Below, one piece after another: positions 12,001 to 23,819 of a DNA stretch of 64,000 bases. The translations under genes and the position numbers were made by a program. Positions within the stretch are counted from its first letter, which is position 1, and the number at the start of each line of letters is the position of its first letter. The stretch spans positions 14,884,912 to 14,948,911 of the forward strand of contig CM043965.1 of the NCBI GenBank assembly GCA_014529385.2, in the 5' to 3' direction. The stretch comes from Adiantum capillus-veneris (taxonomy: Eukaryota; Streptophyta; Polypodiopsida; Polypodiales; Pteridaceae). The notes under the pieces were generated by a model. That model saw only the letters and a list, made by a program, of their open reading frames with translations. It did no database searches and was not told the DNA's origin.

Positions 12001-12371
12001 AGGGACTCCATTGTGAACTTATGTCCAGTTCTTTTTCGATCCTTGAGATTTGGCTGCAAAGAAGCTTGTTCTAGCTTTTTCTTGCAATCTGATGGTAAAT
12101 GTAAGCCCATTGGTCTCATTTTATTTGCCATCATTTTGTACTTGGTCTCCACACGCACTTTCAGTCATTCATTAGCATTGAAATCTTTTTTATCTTCAAA
12201 AGCCTCAATCACATTATACATTTTCATAGAGCATACTTCAACAATGTTGGTTTCATCTTTTCTACTAGAATCCATTATAGTCTCAAGCTCAAGTATAGTA
12301 TCTATATGAGAAACTTGTTCAAAGAAACATGAAATGAATTCAATATCCTCTATGAAACCATTTTCCTTCAT
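9090..12371 (-). pseudogene. Ty3/gypsy pol remnant (RT, RNase H, integrase), element B
   Basis: On the minus strand: a pre-RT stretch (12,371-11,886), RT (11,489-11,238: LSQGEMHSFAHMMNGMNKVL, PFLDGVPIKG), a connection segment (11,187-10,978: GACVFYLIWIPHYAHVADP), RNase H (10,877-10,644: SPTGIGWEVRKDD, KRELWGV), integrase zinc finger and core (10,285-9,834: LRWVVCNKATQQEIIKEFHES, WWKGMYKDV, SCVACQ), and a C-terminal stretch to about 9,100 (KRWFGPYVVKHVHGNATYTL). RT-RNase H-integrase order marks Ty3/gypsy. The RT active-site box reads F-L-D-G (11,375-11,364), so the second catalytic Asp is lost, and many stops and frame shifts are present. Gag and protease of the same element continue at 15,286-17,760 beyond an inserted element. 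Confidence 0.82.
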
Positions 12372-12388
12372 GTATTTATATACATATA

Positions 12389-12393
12389 CTTAT
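12389..12393. other. Target site duplication CTTAT (left)
   Basis: CTTAT directly before TGAACGTCGCC; it repeats as CTTAT at 15,272-15,276 directly after ...GTGTCTACA. Confidence 0.75.
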
Positions 12394-15271
12394 TGAACGT
12401 CGCCTTCCAAGTCTTCTAATTAACGTTCAAGTAACCCCTAACTAACCTAGACGTGCACTAATTTGCCATAAATGTGCGGCTTTCCAGCTCATTTTAACAA
12501 TTTTTTTGATTATGCGTTCGTATTTTATTTAATCTGCTATGCTTCGTAGTCCAACTCTCTAATATGCAAGATTACTCATGTATGCTCTTTAGATATGCTA
12601 TTTATGGTTAAAATCTGAGTTCTCATATACATTTTTAATGGAGTTTTTAACCAAGATTTATCAGCATGCAATCATCCAGATATTTACTTGATCACTAGAA
12701 TTCAAAACTACACTTTAGAACTCACAAAACAAATCAATCACTTACTGGACTTCAAATTATTGAACATTGCAACTAGAATCATTGAATAGATTTGCAAATT
12801 TTTCAATGAAAGACACCAGAATAATCTTGTAATGATGTAAATTTCTATTGAAATGCCAAAAACTGTCAATGATTCAATTTCTCTTCCCAAATGCCACTGA
12901 CCATGCAAAAATATGCAGCATTTCATTTCCAAGTATGATTTCAATACAGATACATCTTCAAACAATCAGATTTGTTCTCAATTATGGTACTAGCAATGCA
13001 AATAAGAAACTAGCAATGCTTCTTTTAGTGTTATGAACTTGTTTGGAAATCAAGAAAAACTAACCAGTGAATTTTAACTTTTGATTTCGGGTGTTTTGCT
13101 TTGATCTGTCTACGTCCGAATTCGAGCAGCGGCTCCTCTCACTTGAAAGTGAGTCACTCCGCAACAGAATTTTGAATTTACTTTCCAAATTTCTCTCTCT
13201 GCCTCTCTTTCTCTCACTAGCTTGCTATGCTCATGCAAGCAAGAATAACACAAGACTCTCACACACAAACTGATGATAGCGTTCTCTCTCTCTACGATTC
13301 CTACACAGGATACACACAAGACATCTAGAGGCTCGCAATTCTCTCTCATCTCCTACTACTCACACTCACCATGCTCTCTCTTTTGCCTGCGACCTTTCCC
13401 AGCATCCTCTCTCTCTAGCACTATAGAGAGACAGCTTCTCTCTCTCTAATAGCACTAACAGGAAACTAATCCCTCAATCTCTCTCTGTTCAATATCGTTA
13501 CATACAGGTGATGATTAGTTTCTTCCTCTATCTTGAATCCTACACAGAGATACGCTCACATGCGGCCTACTCTCTCTCTGCTATGCTCTCATACACACAA
13601 GTGTCAACTTTCTCTCACTAGCGCTATCTTCTCTTGTCTCTCTCTCTCTCTCTTCTACTACACACACATACTACAAGTGCATACATGCACACCTCCTGCG
13701 CTCCCATATTCTCTCTCTACGATCACTCTCTCTTGCTCTCGAAATCGCATGGCAAGGATTTCCCTCTCTCTGTCTCTATTTCTTTCACTCTCTCTCTTTC
13801 TCATTCTCTCTGATATTCTGCACGCAGGGCAGGATCATCCCCTCGCAACCCCTCGGCTCACTCTTTCTATTCTCCTAACTACCTCCTGGCGGCTCCCAAT
13901 TACTGCACTCGAACTGCTCATGGCCCACTCTCGTTCGCCTGCAACTGCAACCTTATAGCGGCTTCTCCTCACAGCCCTTGGCTCCCTCTCTCTCTCTCTT
14001 TCTCTCTTTACTCAGTCATGCGCCATCCCCCTCATAGGAGGATGCGCTGCTCTCACAGGGTACCTTCTCTCTCCCCGCTCACTACATGGCGACAATATCT
14101 CTCTCTCTCTTCCTATGCTCTGCACACACAACAACGCAGCCCTACTCAGCTCTCACCCTTCCATGGCTACCCCACTCTCGGCTCTGCCTCGCGACCTCTG
14201 CAGGCGGCCCTCTCATTCTGGCAACCCTCTCCCTATGGCGCTCTGGCCACGCCCTCCTCAAGCACGCCACCTCGCGGCTCTCTCGCACTCGGCTTGCTAC
14301 AGGGCAGCGCCTTCAGCCCGCCGTCTCTCTTTCTCTGTGCTTCAGCCTCATATGGTAGCACACTCATAGCACAGAGGGCAACCACCCTCATGGCTCTCCC
14401 TCCTTGCACACTCGCGTGCCCTTACGACATGGCGGTTCCGACTCTCTCCCTTCCCCAACGACCTCCACCAGGCCTCGCCTTCTGCCGGCTTCTTCTCACG
14501 CGACGGTTCAGAACTGCATCATAAAAATATATTTTATTTTTTCAATGGTCTTTTAAGACCTCATTCCCGCTCTAAAAGGTTCTCTCCGTTGTTAAAGATC
14601 TATCTAACAAGAACTGAACTCAAAGACTTCTTACCCATTTGCCGACGTCATAGGACGATCCCAAAAGACCTCACAGATCTACTTTGACTAGTTTTAAACT
14701 CAAAACCTGTCTCGCTTGTTTACTTGAACTCGGCAAATAATAACCCTCCTTCATCTTCTTACTCTCATGTCTACCAAGGCAATCATCAGAAGAAAGGATT
14801 TTAACATTGTAAAGACAGCTATAAGAAAACTTAAAGATCGTTTCCGCTTAATCTTGAGCTCACAGCCCCACCGCGAGCACTAACATCCATGAAATTTTTT
14901 TGAGTTTCTTTCGGACCAAGCTCAAAGTCTAGCTAGTATCTGATCATTTAGTCGGCTAAACCTAGGCTAGGGACTCATTTAGAATTGATAATTTCCTATT
15001 CAGCACAAACTGATATACCTAATGGTCATAGCTTGAACTTAGAGTCGTTAAGGTAGCTATAACTAAGTTCCCTAAAACTGACTCCGGTCATCAAATGATT
15101 AACTATTTTAGGTAAAAACTTATCAGCAAGCAGTCATAAAAACTAACAAACATTAACACTAATGCATCCATTATGGCAATCATTAACATGCTAATGCACC
15201 TAACATGCCAGTGCAAATTCCCAAGTTACCCCAGTTTTGGTACAAAATGTAAAAATATTTTGGTGTCTACA
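12394..15271 (-). mobile_element. Probable 2.9 kb solo LTR nested in gypsy element B
   Basis: The 2,878-bp block begins TG and ends CA, is flanked by the 5-bp direct repeat CTTAT, and interrupts the gypsy B frames. Read on the minus strand it starts TGTAGACACCAAAAT and ends GGCGACGTTCA; from memory, TGTAGACACC openings are common among large plant gypsy LTRs. No internal gag or pol motif is visible, so the simplest reading is a solo LTR left by LTR-LTR recombination. Bases 13,190-14,500 are strongly CT-rich, with many CTCTCT runs; the plus-strand frames there (13,533-13,958 and 14,018-14,524) are low-complexity translations. A short non-autonomous element is the alternative. Confidence 0.7.
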
Positions 15272-15276
15272 CTTAT
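15272..15276. other. Target site duplication CTTAT (right)
   Basis: Second copy of CTTAT, directly after the terminal CA of the inserted block at 12,394-15,271. Confidence 0.75.
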
Positions 15277-15285
15277 CCTCAAGAT

Positions 15286-17760
15286 TCATAAAACATACTG
15301 ACACATGCTCTGTTGATCCCTGAAAACCTGTAGAAAAAGCTTCTTCTTTCTTGTAAGAACCTTTTTCTTCTTATACCATTGCAATCCCGATTTACAATGA
15401 TGCATGGTCACTCTTTGAACTCTTTGTTTCTTTTGGTAGAGGATACTCACAAAGACTATCATGGTTCCTCTCATGATTCACACACACTCAAGAAATGCAC
15501 ATCTCCTTCCTATCTCTGCTCTTTACCCTAGCATAAGCAGAACCATCATCCAAGACCTTTGTTTCCATGCAAACAGATGTGATATATGGCTGCCAAAGGA
15601 TAAAAGGATAGGTAGACATCTCTTGTACAAAGAAGTTTTGCTCATCTTTGACATTACCAATGGTCACTTTCACATTTGGACAAGCCCCATACAAATCTGT
15701 TGATGAGTTATTTGCAGCTCTAATCATCCAACCATGGTCTTTGTCTCGTCCACTTGCCCTTCATGTAAAGGCTCTTGGACATAAGATTGATTTTGGAGAC
15801 ATGATCTATTAATGCAACGTATGGCTCCTCAAGATCACCCTCCTTGACTAAAGTTTCCATTGTAGCTCTTGCCCAATGACAGCTTTTATGGGAGGCTTTA
15901 TCTTCATCATCATCATCATCCACAAATCTAGCATGCGTATCTCTTCCAAAATTCTGGTAGCATCCTACCACACTATCATCACATTCACTCTCTTGTACAT
16001 GTATCCCTTGTGCCTTCAGTTATTCTCCTTCACCCTCGGATTGTGGAGGAATAGATTCAGTATGAATTTGCCTCTTTCTTTTTATGATATCTTTAATTTC
16101 TTCATGAAACTCATGTTAAGCTATGCTAAGAGTTTTGCCCAAAGTAAAATCAACTTTACTATTCAAAATCCTTTCCTCCAATACATGCTTTAAGTTTGTG
16201 GCAGCTTTAATGTTGGATTGTAGTCTATATGTAGGTCCTTTTTCTTTTTCTTTTCCTTGATCTTTCTTCTTTCTTGTAGATGCTTCCTCCATAAAAACCT
16301 CAAGAGGAGGAGGCACTTGTAGTGAAGCCTCGTAAGAAGGTCCAAGATCCTTTCTTCCTCCAGCTCTTGTAACCCTCTTTGAAATAGAGAGACTTGCATC
16401 TCCATTCTCACGTTTACGCTTCTCTTCCACAATTGCTTCATTGCTATGGCATTTTTCAAGATAAGCATGCACTAATAAGGAGTTCACAGGATTACCCCAA
16501 CATGTGGTAAGTCCTATGCAATCACCAGCTTCGTGTAATACCTGTTTAGTTACCTTCCCTTTTTTAGTTGACATCACTACATATGGCTATTGACCTCTTC
16601 AAAAACATCCTGAGTAGGTTTTGAACCTTTCTTTGGAACCAGATCTATCTTTGCCTCATTGGTAGCAGCCTCCACTACAAAGATGGCATGACTGGTCACC
16701 ATATCCTTCACTAACGTTTTCATACCTCCTTTTCCAAATTTAGTTCCTAATGGAATACCCGTCTCCCGTAGATGAATCTTCCCATCCTTAAAAACACAAG
16801 ACCTCTTTTCAAGGAATCAATGAAGCTATTGCAATCCCTTCTGCCATATATCTATGTTATCACACTACATGCCTTTGTGCACAAATCCTTCTTTACTTTG
16901 GGATTTATGTCGTGCATGTTGCCCTTTCTCTTCAAGCCTCATCGGCTTTAACTTCATTTTTGTCATGCCCTTAACAAGCTCATCAAGCATAGAATTATCA
17001 CATGTTGGACTCACAAAAATAGGCTTTGGTAAAATCTCTGACATGCTAGAAGTAAAGGTGGTACCATTCAGTCCCTACAACGTTGCCTCTTAGCAAGCAA
17101 TGGGATTGCATCCTCAACCTCTTTCCACTGAACCTTTAGACCATGTTTTGTATTCTTGTCTTCAAGGAGTAGCTTTGAATCTTTTTGAGAGCTCAGGACC
17201 TTCAACTTGAAGGAATAATTCAATCTTTTCACTATCTAAAGTAGATCGCTGTGTTCTTGACAGTTGAGCATAGCGCCGCTCAAACTCTCTCAGTAGTCCA
17301 GTAATGGAAAGTCCTTTTGGCTTTGCAATACATTCCAAGAAAGTTCTTTTTGTAACCCTTTTAGAGTCCTCCATGAAGTATTCCTCCTTTAGGGATAATT
17401 TGAATTTATCCCAACCTCCTCAATGCTCCTCTTGATTCCCCTTACATGATCTCTAATCTCAGGGACCACAACAACCTCAAAACTACGAATCATGTCCACC
17501 TTTGGCACTCATTGTAGCTCCATCTCCTTCACATAAACACAAAGATAATTTGTGACATCTTTCACTTCAAATTGGTCCATTTTGTCCACAATAGCTTGAA
17601 GGGATTTGGTTGTTGGGCCCTCCGTTCTTTCTACAGCCTATTGTTGTTGTTGCATAAACATATTAAATCCTTGAAATGTTTGCATTGTTCCTTGAGAAAA
17701 ATGCATGCCATGTTGCTTTGTTGATCCATAGCTGGGAATCAAAACACTTTGTGAAAAAGT
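15286..17760 (-). pseudogene. Ty3/gypsy gag and aspartic protease remnant, element B
   Basis: On the minus strand a probable start ATGGATCAACAAAGC lies near 17,732. Frames then show a Gln-rich stretch, a gag-like region (17,600-17,160: EVKDVTNYLCVYVKEMEL, RTFLECIAKPKGLSITGLL), a basic linker (16,577-16,116), then a retropepsin-like unit at 15,971-15,488: YVALIDHVSKINLMSKSLY followed by LYGACPNVKVTIGNV, FFVQEMSTYPFILWQPYI and ETKVLDDGSAYARVKSRD. The active-site Asp (15,804-15,806) is followed by His-Val instead of Thr/Ser-Gly. Aspartic Asp codons 15,867-15,920 form a short GAT run. The frame is broken many times. The 5' LTR and primer site were not found near 17.8-18.8 kb. Confidence 0.7.
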
Positions 17761-17764
17761 GCAG

Positions 17765-18900
17765 TGTTTATAGAGAATCAAAAACCCTCTTGCTAAAGAT
17801 GATTTGAATTATAAGAGAGTTAATGACAGACATTAGGAAAAATATAAACCCTCTAAGGGCCTTTGGGATTAAGGTTAATTAGAGGCCAACCAATGAGAAG
17901 AGGGTGTTGGACACATTCTATGCCCTCAAAAAAGTAGGGGGACAAAGCAGTCATACACCGTTCTTAATGGCCTCTTACCTATTGAGAAGGTGGTGGGGGG
18001 GAGGGTGGTGGTGTGTAGGGAAGGGGGATGGTGGGCCCTACAACCTCCAACTTCCCTCCTTTTTTATTCTGTTTAAAAAATTTTTCAAAATTTTCAAAAC
18101 TCAAATCTTATCTTCTTAAAATCCCTCTAAACCTATATATTTTATGGTCAAAAAATCATTTTTTGACCTCAAAAAGTCAAAACGTGCAACCAAAAATTCA
18201 TAAAATTTATATTTTTTGACAAAAACATGTGAAACATCACTTTTTACTATCCAAAGTCCCCCCAAAACTAGTCCTCAATCAAAAAGTGGTTTTCTCTCTC
18301 TAGAAGCCCTTTCCAACCCTCCTTGGTTGCAACCATCACACTCATCCTCTACTCCAACACTCTCTCTCTCTACACCATCTCCATTGCTGCAACAAGGAAG
18401 CTCCTCTCGCCTCCCCTACCACCTCCCATTTCCACACCAAGCAAGGGTTATCCACCTTCTCATATCCCAATTGCCACAACACTCCTCCCTCCCTCTGTCA
18501 CTACCACCTCCCATTGGAACAAGCAAAGTCATTTACTTTCTCCCACCGACATTGTAGCAACAAGAAAGGTCCTGTTCGATCCTCCTCCTAATTTTCTTTG
18601 TTCACCCATGGCCATCTCTACTCCGCAAAGGCGGCCAAAGGATGAGGTCACAACACTTGCATGCCAGAACACAAGTGGGTGAGTGGGTGCCACAAGAGTT
18701 CACCAAAGGTGCTTGGCTATACATGCAACCATCTGCTATTGGCCCTCATCATGTGCAAAATTGTGCAAATTTGGATCATCATTGGAAAGGAAAGCTCCTT
18801 GACTTCAATAATTGAGACAAGGGGATTGTAGACCTTGTGCAACATGTTTTCTCAATGTCAAGCATGCAATTGCAACAACCAGCCCGATTTCCAACACATT
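17765..18900. other. Spacer: AT-rich then CT/CCA-rich, no gene
   Basis: 17,840-18,260 is AT-rich with runs such as GGTCAAAAAATCATTTTTTGACC. 18,290-18,580 is rich in CTCT, CAC and CCTCC, and its plus-strand frames are Ser/Pro/Leu-rich translations of this bias. The order of features (GACATTAGGAAAAATAT, GGGATTAAGGTTAAT, then an AT-rich block with inverted TTTTTGACC) loosely resembles 53,610-53,990, so a common repeat origin is possible. Confidence 0.4.
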
Positions 18901-19010
18901 GTAAGTACATGTTTTGAGAATACAAAGCTAGGTATGAAATCACAGTGTAATGTTTTTATGGATTCATACTTAAGATTTTCCATGCATTTATAATCATATT
19001 TCCATCCACA

Positions 19011-21632
19011 TTGGTAGAGGAGCAACCACTACATAGTCTCTCCGGCACATTCAATGCTATACATGCGGATATTAGAGCAAAAATTTTTGCACATCTTTGC
19101 CCAACCAAACTGGTTCAAAGAAGGATTTTCTTCTATTCTCACTCCTATATTGTGCCTACCTCTACACAAGATTTTGGAAAGCTTGAACCCATCAAAGTAT
19201 CTTCCTTATTAAGTATGGAGTGGCCACAACCAGATTTGTGGTCGGTAGCATCTTTCAAGCAAAAGATGATAATAGATGTCCAAAACTCCTTGAAATATTC
19301 TAAAGCTTCTAGGTCTGTGGGCTTGCGTTGGTGTTTGCCTATTCATTGTTCGTGCACATTTTTAAAGAGTTTGGATTTGTGAAGACTACCACAATGCTTG
19401 TATGTAAAGATGTGCATTATGAGGAATTAGGAAGGCTTTTAGAAGAGGACTAGGGTTTTGTGGAGGGCACAATGGGGATAGGTACCGTTGTAAGGTTGGA
19501 GCTTCAAGTATTGGGGTGCGGGGTGCGCTATTTAAAATCCTACACCTCCTTGTACATACGATTTCACTGATCGTTGGATGTGCAAGCTTGGAGTGTGTAC
19601 TCCCTTGCAAAGCGTAGATGGCACTATTGCAGGCTTTGAAATTGCAGTGAGGATGCCCAACGATGCTTTGGAGGTTGTCCAAGTGAACAAGTATTGGTGG
19701 ACTCTCAGTAATGTACGAGAACATTTGGCTATTATGGGTTTTGAGGACCTTCAACAAGCACAGTTTTGTTTGCAAGGTCACTAGGTTAGAATCCTTCCAC
19801 CACATTTTCACTCTATCATAGTTTGACGATCATTGGCTACTAATTGTAATGAATGTTTGCAGATTAGGAAGAGAATGGAAGACAAATTGAAGGTTGAGGA
19901 GGATTGGGGCATGGATGTAACTATGCCATCACTCTTATAGCTTTGTAACTCTTGCAGTTTTGGAAATAAACCCCATGTAATCAATATGATTTTCTTCGAC
20001 AAATTATGACTTTGAATATAATTTTTCAGATTGAGATGAAGTTCATTTTTGGTGAAAGGGGATTTTTTTTTGGGGGGAAAGTGCCTTCTTTAAAAAAGGG
20101 ACCATTATAAAAGGGAGGACTGCATAACTCATTCAAACTTTTCACTTTCGCAACCCTTGAGCTCCTCCACTCTCTGTTTGCACCGCGGGCTAGATATGAA
20201 TGCCTCCACAGCCTCTACATCTGCACCCACATCCACCCCTTTGTCACTCTTCACCCTCTCCCTCGAGGAAACCAACTACAAAGGGAAGTTGGACCTCCAC
20301 ACCTTCTTCACTCGTCTCCCCGAACTTGACGCCACAATTGCCCTTCACATGGATGCATTTGCCGAGATTTCAACGTTCATGGAGGAGCACATTATAAAAT
20401 ATTATGTATCTATCTCCCCACATGTAGGGATCTGAGTGCCTTGCAATCTTTTGTGCTACATACACAAAGGTGATCGCCCATTATCCAAGCCGTTGAGACG
20501 GTTCCAAGAAATTGCCACCGACGTAGGCCATTTCTTGGACGCACAAGCCCCATGGGTGTCAACGCTCAAGAGGAGCTCCACCTACCACACCTTTAGGTTG
20601 GGGGGCCTTTATCAAGGACGCCAAGGAGCATAAGGGTGTCCCCATGAACCTTGCGGTGGAAGGACATGCACTTCAGCTCGAGTACCCCAGGGGGCTCGAG
20701 GAGGTGGTAGAAAAATCCATCGTTGTGGCTTGCCATAGTGACACTCTAGTGGATGCACCACTGATAGATGAGGCTATCCCAGAGGTAGAAATCAGCCGCT
20801 TATCCTTAGTGGTAGTTGATGGGGAGGATTATGTCTTTATGCATGACTTGAAGAAAGAATTTGGTCTACGCATGGATGAATGCTTGAGCGTGCTATGCAC
20901 CAATGCCCAATTTCCCTTAGATAGTGCACGAGATGCCCTTGAAAGCAAGCTCTTGCTACTTGGGGACTCTGTTAATGACACTATTGCAATTGTCTGTGTG
21001 GAGGTCCTGGTAGTGGAGCAATTGCATGTGGAGGAGGAATAATTACATGCCATGCAAGCCAAGGTTGAGGCCACAGCTAGGATTCCTACTTCACTGCATA
21101 ACCCCCCCTCTGATGATCCAAAGCTCATAGGTGCGATGAAAGGGAGCATCGACTTGGGTGGAAAGGGGAATAGGGAGGAGGAGGACAAGGAGCAGGAGGT
21201 AAACTCTATCCTAATTTTCATGTTGTTTTTTTTTCCCTTCATTGTCTTCTTTCTTAACCTTGACTGGTTTATGACAGGACCCTAGAGGTTGATGAGTTTG
21301 TAGCAAGGACGGGTGCGGACAGCCTTCGGGCCTCAGACTTCCCTTTCACATTACCTAGGATAACTCCCCTTGCCAATGTTTCCATTGTACATAATGAATC
21401 TACTCCCCAAGCCCATTTCATGACATGGTCGTTGAAGGTTTTGTGTTTGTGCACCATTGCTCAAACTGCACATCTTGTGTTCCTAGTGCGTAGATCCCTC
21501 GTATGCACATCATTTGGCACTGGCTTCCGTGGAAAAGTGCTTGCCCAAATAAGTATACATGCTTTTGTTGGCTCAAATGACCCTCAAGTGATAGCGCACT
21601 CCCTCCTGGTTGGGGAGTTCCCTTACGCATAA
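19011..21632 (+). pseudogene. Unrecognised intron-bearing coding remnant, plus strand
   Basis: I do not recognise this protein. Open stretches with protein-like composition occur at 19,011-19,382, 20,139-20,435 (an acidic/hydrophobic segment SLEETNYKGKLDLHTFFTRL), 20,436-20,633, 20,644-21,042 (DGEDYVFMHDLKKEFGLRMDE) and 21,052-21,198 (Lys/Glu-rich end). A plausible intron runs from GAG|GTAAAC at 21,199 to TTTATGACAG at 21,277, after which TLEVDEFVARTGADSLRAS continues to a stop at 21,630-21,632. The frames do not join cleanly: there are shifts near 20,440 and 20,630, and the phase across the intron is off by one. AATAAA at 21,709 could be a polyadenylation signal. It could be a decayed host gene or the coding part of an unknown transposon. 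Confidence 0.4.
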
Positions 21633-21849
21633 GAGAGACGCCAAGAAATGGCAAAGAAAATTATGAGCTTCTCCGATGTATGATGTAAAATCAACTTTTT
21701 AGAAGTAATAAAATATATTTTGAATTGCCTCTCTGTCTTGTACGTTCTTTTCAATGTGATATTTGAATCTTGTAAATTATTGAAATTGGTGATGTGTTTT
21801 AATAAGTGGTGTCCTTTTTGCTTAAAGCAACAACTCATCATAATTGGGA

Positions 21850-22078
21850 TGCACATGATCACTCCCTTCAACTTAACATAATACATTAAGAAACCAAAAA
21901 GGCAAATCATTCTGGGGACAATACAAAAATCATCTGAGTGAAAAGAAGTGGAATTTATAATGTCATGTTGCATAAAGATTTGCTTTCACTAAATCTTAAC
22001 ATTTTTTGGTATCCTGGAGAGCAAAAAAGGCCACATAATGCAAAAAATGGGGTGGCCACAAGGGCTCACAGATGGCAC
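21850..22078. repeat. Direct repeat unit 1 of a fold-back repeat cluster
   Basis: The segment running TGCACATGATCACTCCCT...GGCAAATCATTCTGGGGACA...TGTCATGTTGCATAAA...AACATTTTTTGGTATCC...GGTGGCCACAAGGGC matches 22,126-22,326 in order and orientation. Confidence 0.65.
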
Positions 22079-22125
22079 TTCAGGAACCTTAAAATGGTGA
22101 GATAAACCTTAAATTTAACTTTTCA

Positions 22126-22326
22126 TGCACCTGATCACTCCCTAAACCAAAATGTCAAATTACATTGGGGACATTATAAAAATCATCTAAGTGGAAAGAA
22201 GTGGAATTTATACTGTCATGTTGCATAAACATTTGGTTTCACTAAATATTAACATTTTTTGGTATCCTAGGGGGCAAACAAGGCCAAAAATTGCAAAAAA
22301 GGGGGTGGCCATAAGGACGCTTAGAT
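22126..22326. repeat. Direct repeat unit 2 of a fold-back repeat cluster
   Basis: Second copy of the unit at 21,850-22,078. Its right part (22,250-22,311) is also the left arm of an inverted repeat with 22,361-22,431. Confidence 0.65.
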
Positions 22327-22434
22327 GAGCCATCCAAGATTGCTGGCTGGTCCATCTATGGGCCCCTGTGGCCACCCCTTTTTTTGCATTATCTGGCCTT
22401 GTATGCCCCCTAGGATACCAAAAAAAGTTAATAT
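22250..22434. repeat. Imperfect inverted repeat (about 60-70 bp arms)
   Basis: Left arm 22,250-22,311 (TAACATTTTTTGGTATCCTA, GGGGGCAAACAAGGCC, GGGGGTGGCC) pairs with right arm 22,361-22,431 (GGCCACCCC, GGCCTTGTATGCCCCC, TAGGATACCAAAAAAAGTTA) around a 49-base centre. This is the form expected of a MITE or fold-back element. A third partial unit (ACTTAA...AAAAAAGGCAAATGAATCTGG) follows at 22,465-22,530. Confidence 0.65.
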
Positions 22435-22534
22435 CTAACTAAATTTAATTGTTAATTACCAGAATCACTTAACTTAAAACACATGAATAATCAAAAAAGG
22501 CAAATGAATCTGGAGATAATAGACACAACTCTCA

Positions 22535-23800
22535 ATGATTTTGTCATTGCAACGTCATCTGATTACAAAGAGAAGGGTGTGCAATACAAAAAGGGAGGTG
22601 CAACTTTGGCTAATGCTCAAAGTCCCGTCGCAATCAACATGCAAGGTTTATATCCTTTGGTTGTATTGTCACTCTCTTTGAATGTCTGTCGCATAGGTTG
22701 GTATCTTCCAACACCAAAATGATGTGGGCCTCTACAACTTCTTGAATAGCCTCTAGCGCCATTGCTTGCATCTTATATTGATTTCCATAGCTTTGAAGAA
22801 CCTCCTTCCCCAGTGTGTGCGCAATATCTTAGCTTGATGTCATGGTGGATATGTCTCTGATCTAGTATTTGTATGCTTGCGATTGGTGGCACGGCGGATC
22901 CTCCCTATCAGACGATAATGTTTGTTGGCCCTCCTCTTCTTGCCAGCACCGGGTGCATTGCTTCACTCTACATCGAGGTGTTTGTTGTTGTGCACGTGAA
23001 GAATCTTCTATCCTCGATGACTCCTAGTCCCGTCTACCATGCCCACTACTTGAAGAGTTCCAAGAACGGCCAGGTGTTTACAGCCGTTTTCTTGTGTCTT
23101 TAAGCCATGCCAGCTTCTCACATCCTTGGAGGGTGTTTCTGTTGGCAGGCGGATGCTCTTTGGCGGTTTGTTTGGTGTGTGCCATTGGGTATGGTAAGAG
23201 CTGACATGTGCTTAAACAATGAGTGGTTTATGAGAGCATGCAACATTTATAAGGGCCCATTTTAAAAGGGCCCTGTTCACACTATTTTTTGTGAAATTAT
23301 ATTATTTTTTAAATAAATGCACCAAACTTTATAAACTTTTTTGTAAATAAGAGTTGGACCCTGTGTTCACATGTATTCACTCGCACAGAATCCACTTTGA
23401 CCCTTGTCACACTCTACATTGGCACCATGCAACATGCTTGGTGGGGCCTTGCAACATTCACCACTTGTTGATGTGCTCTTGACGACTCCATTTCCGCACT
23501 TCCCTAGCAATCTTGGATTGTCCCGCATGCTCCATTGTGAGCTTACGAGAAAATGTTGTGCAAAAAAACCAGCTGAACATCTCCTCCAAATAATTGGATT
23601 GCAACATTCCACCACCATGTCGAGTATTTTTGAAGTACACCCCCCTTTCTGGATAATGGGACTTCTCCATGCCTTGAGTGCTAAAAATCTCAAGAGAACC
23701 ATATTTGTGCATAAAAAATACACCATGCACAAACAAGATATGTTGTTCACATGAGAAAACGATGCACATTATTTAATGAAAACAATCCCTTGTAATAAGT
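22535..23800. other. Spacer without a recognised gene
   Basis: Only short frames occur, and none carries a motif I know. A minus-strand frame at 23,750-23,367 and its overlaps lack coding character. It may hold worn 3' exons of the minus-strand remnant that follows. Confidence 0.35.
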
Positions 23801-23819
23801 TCTATGTAACATGGCTTAC

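Noticed and set aside
13533-14524. Plus-strand frames of 141 and 168 codons in the CT-rich block
   Set aside because: Low-complexity Ser/Leu/Pro/Thr translation inside the probable solo LTR; no domain, start context or splice structure.
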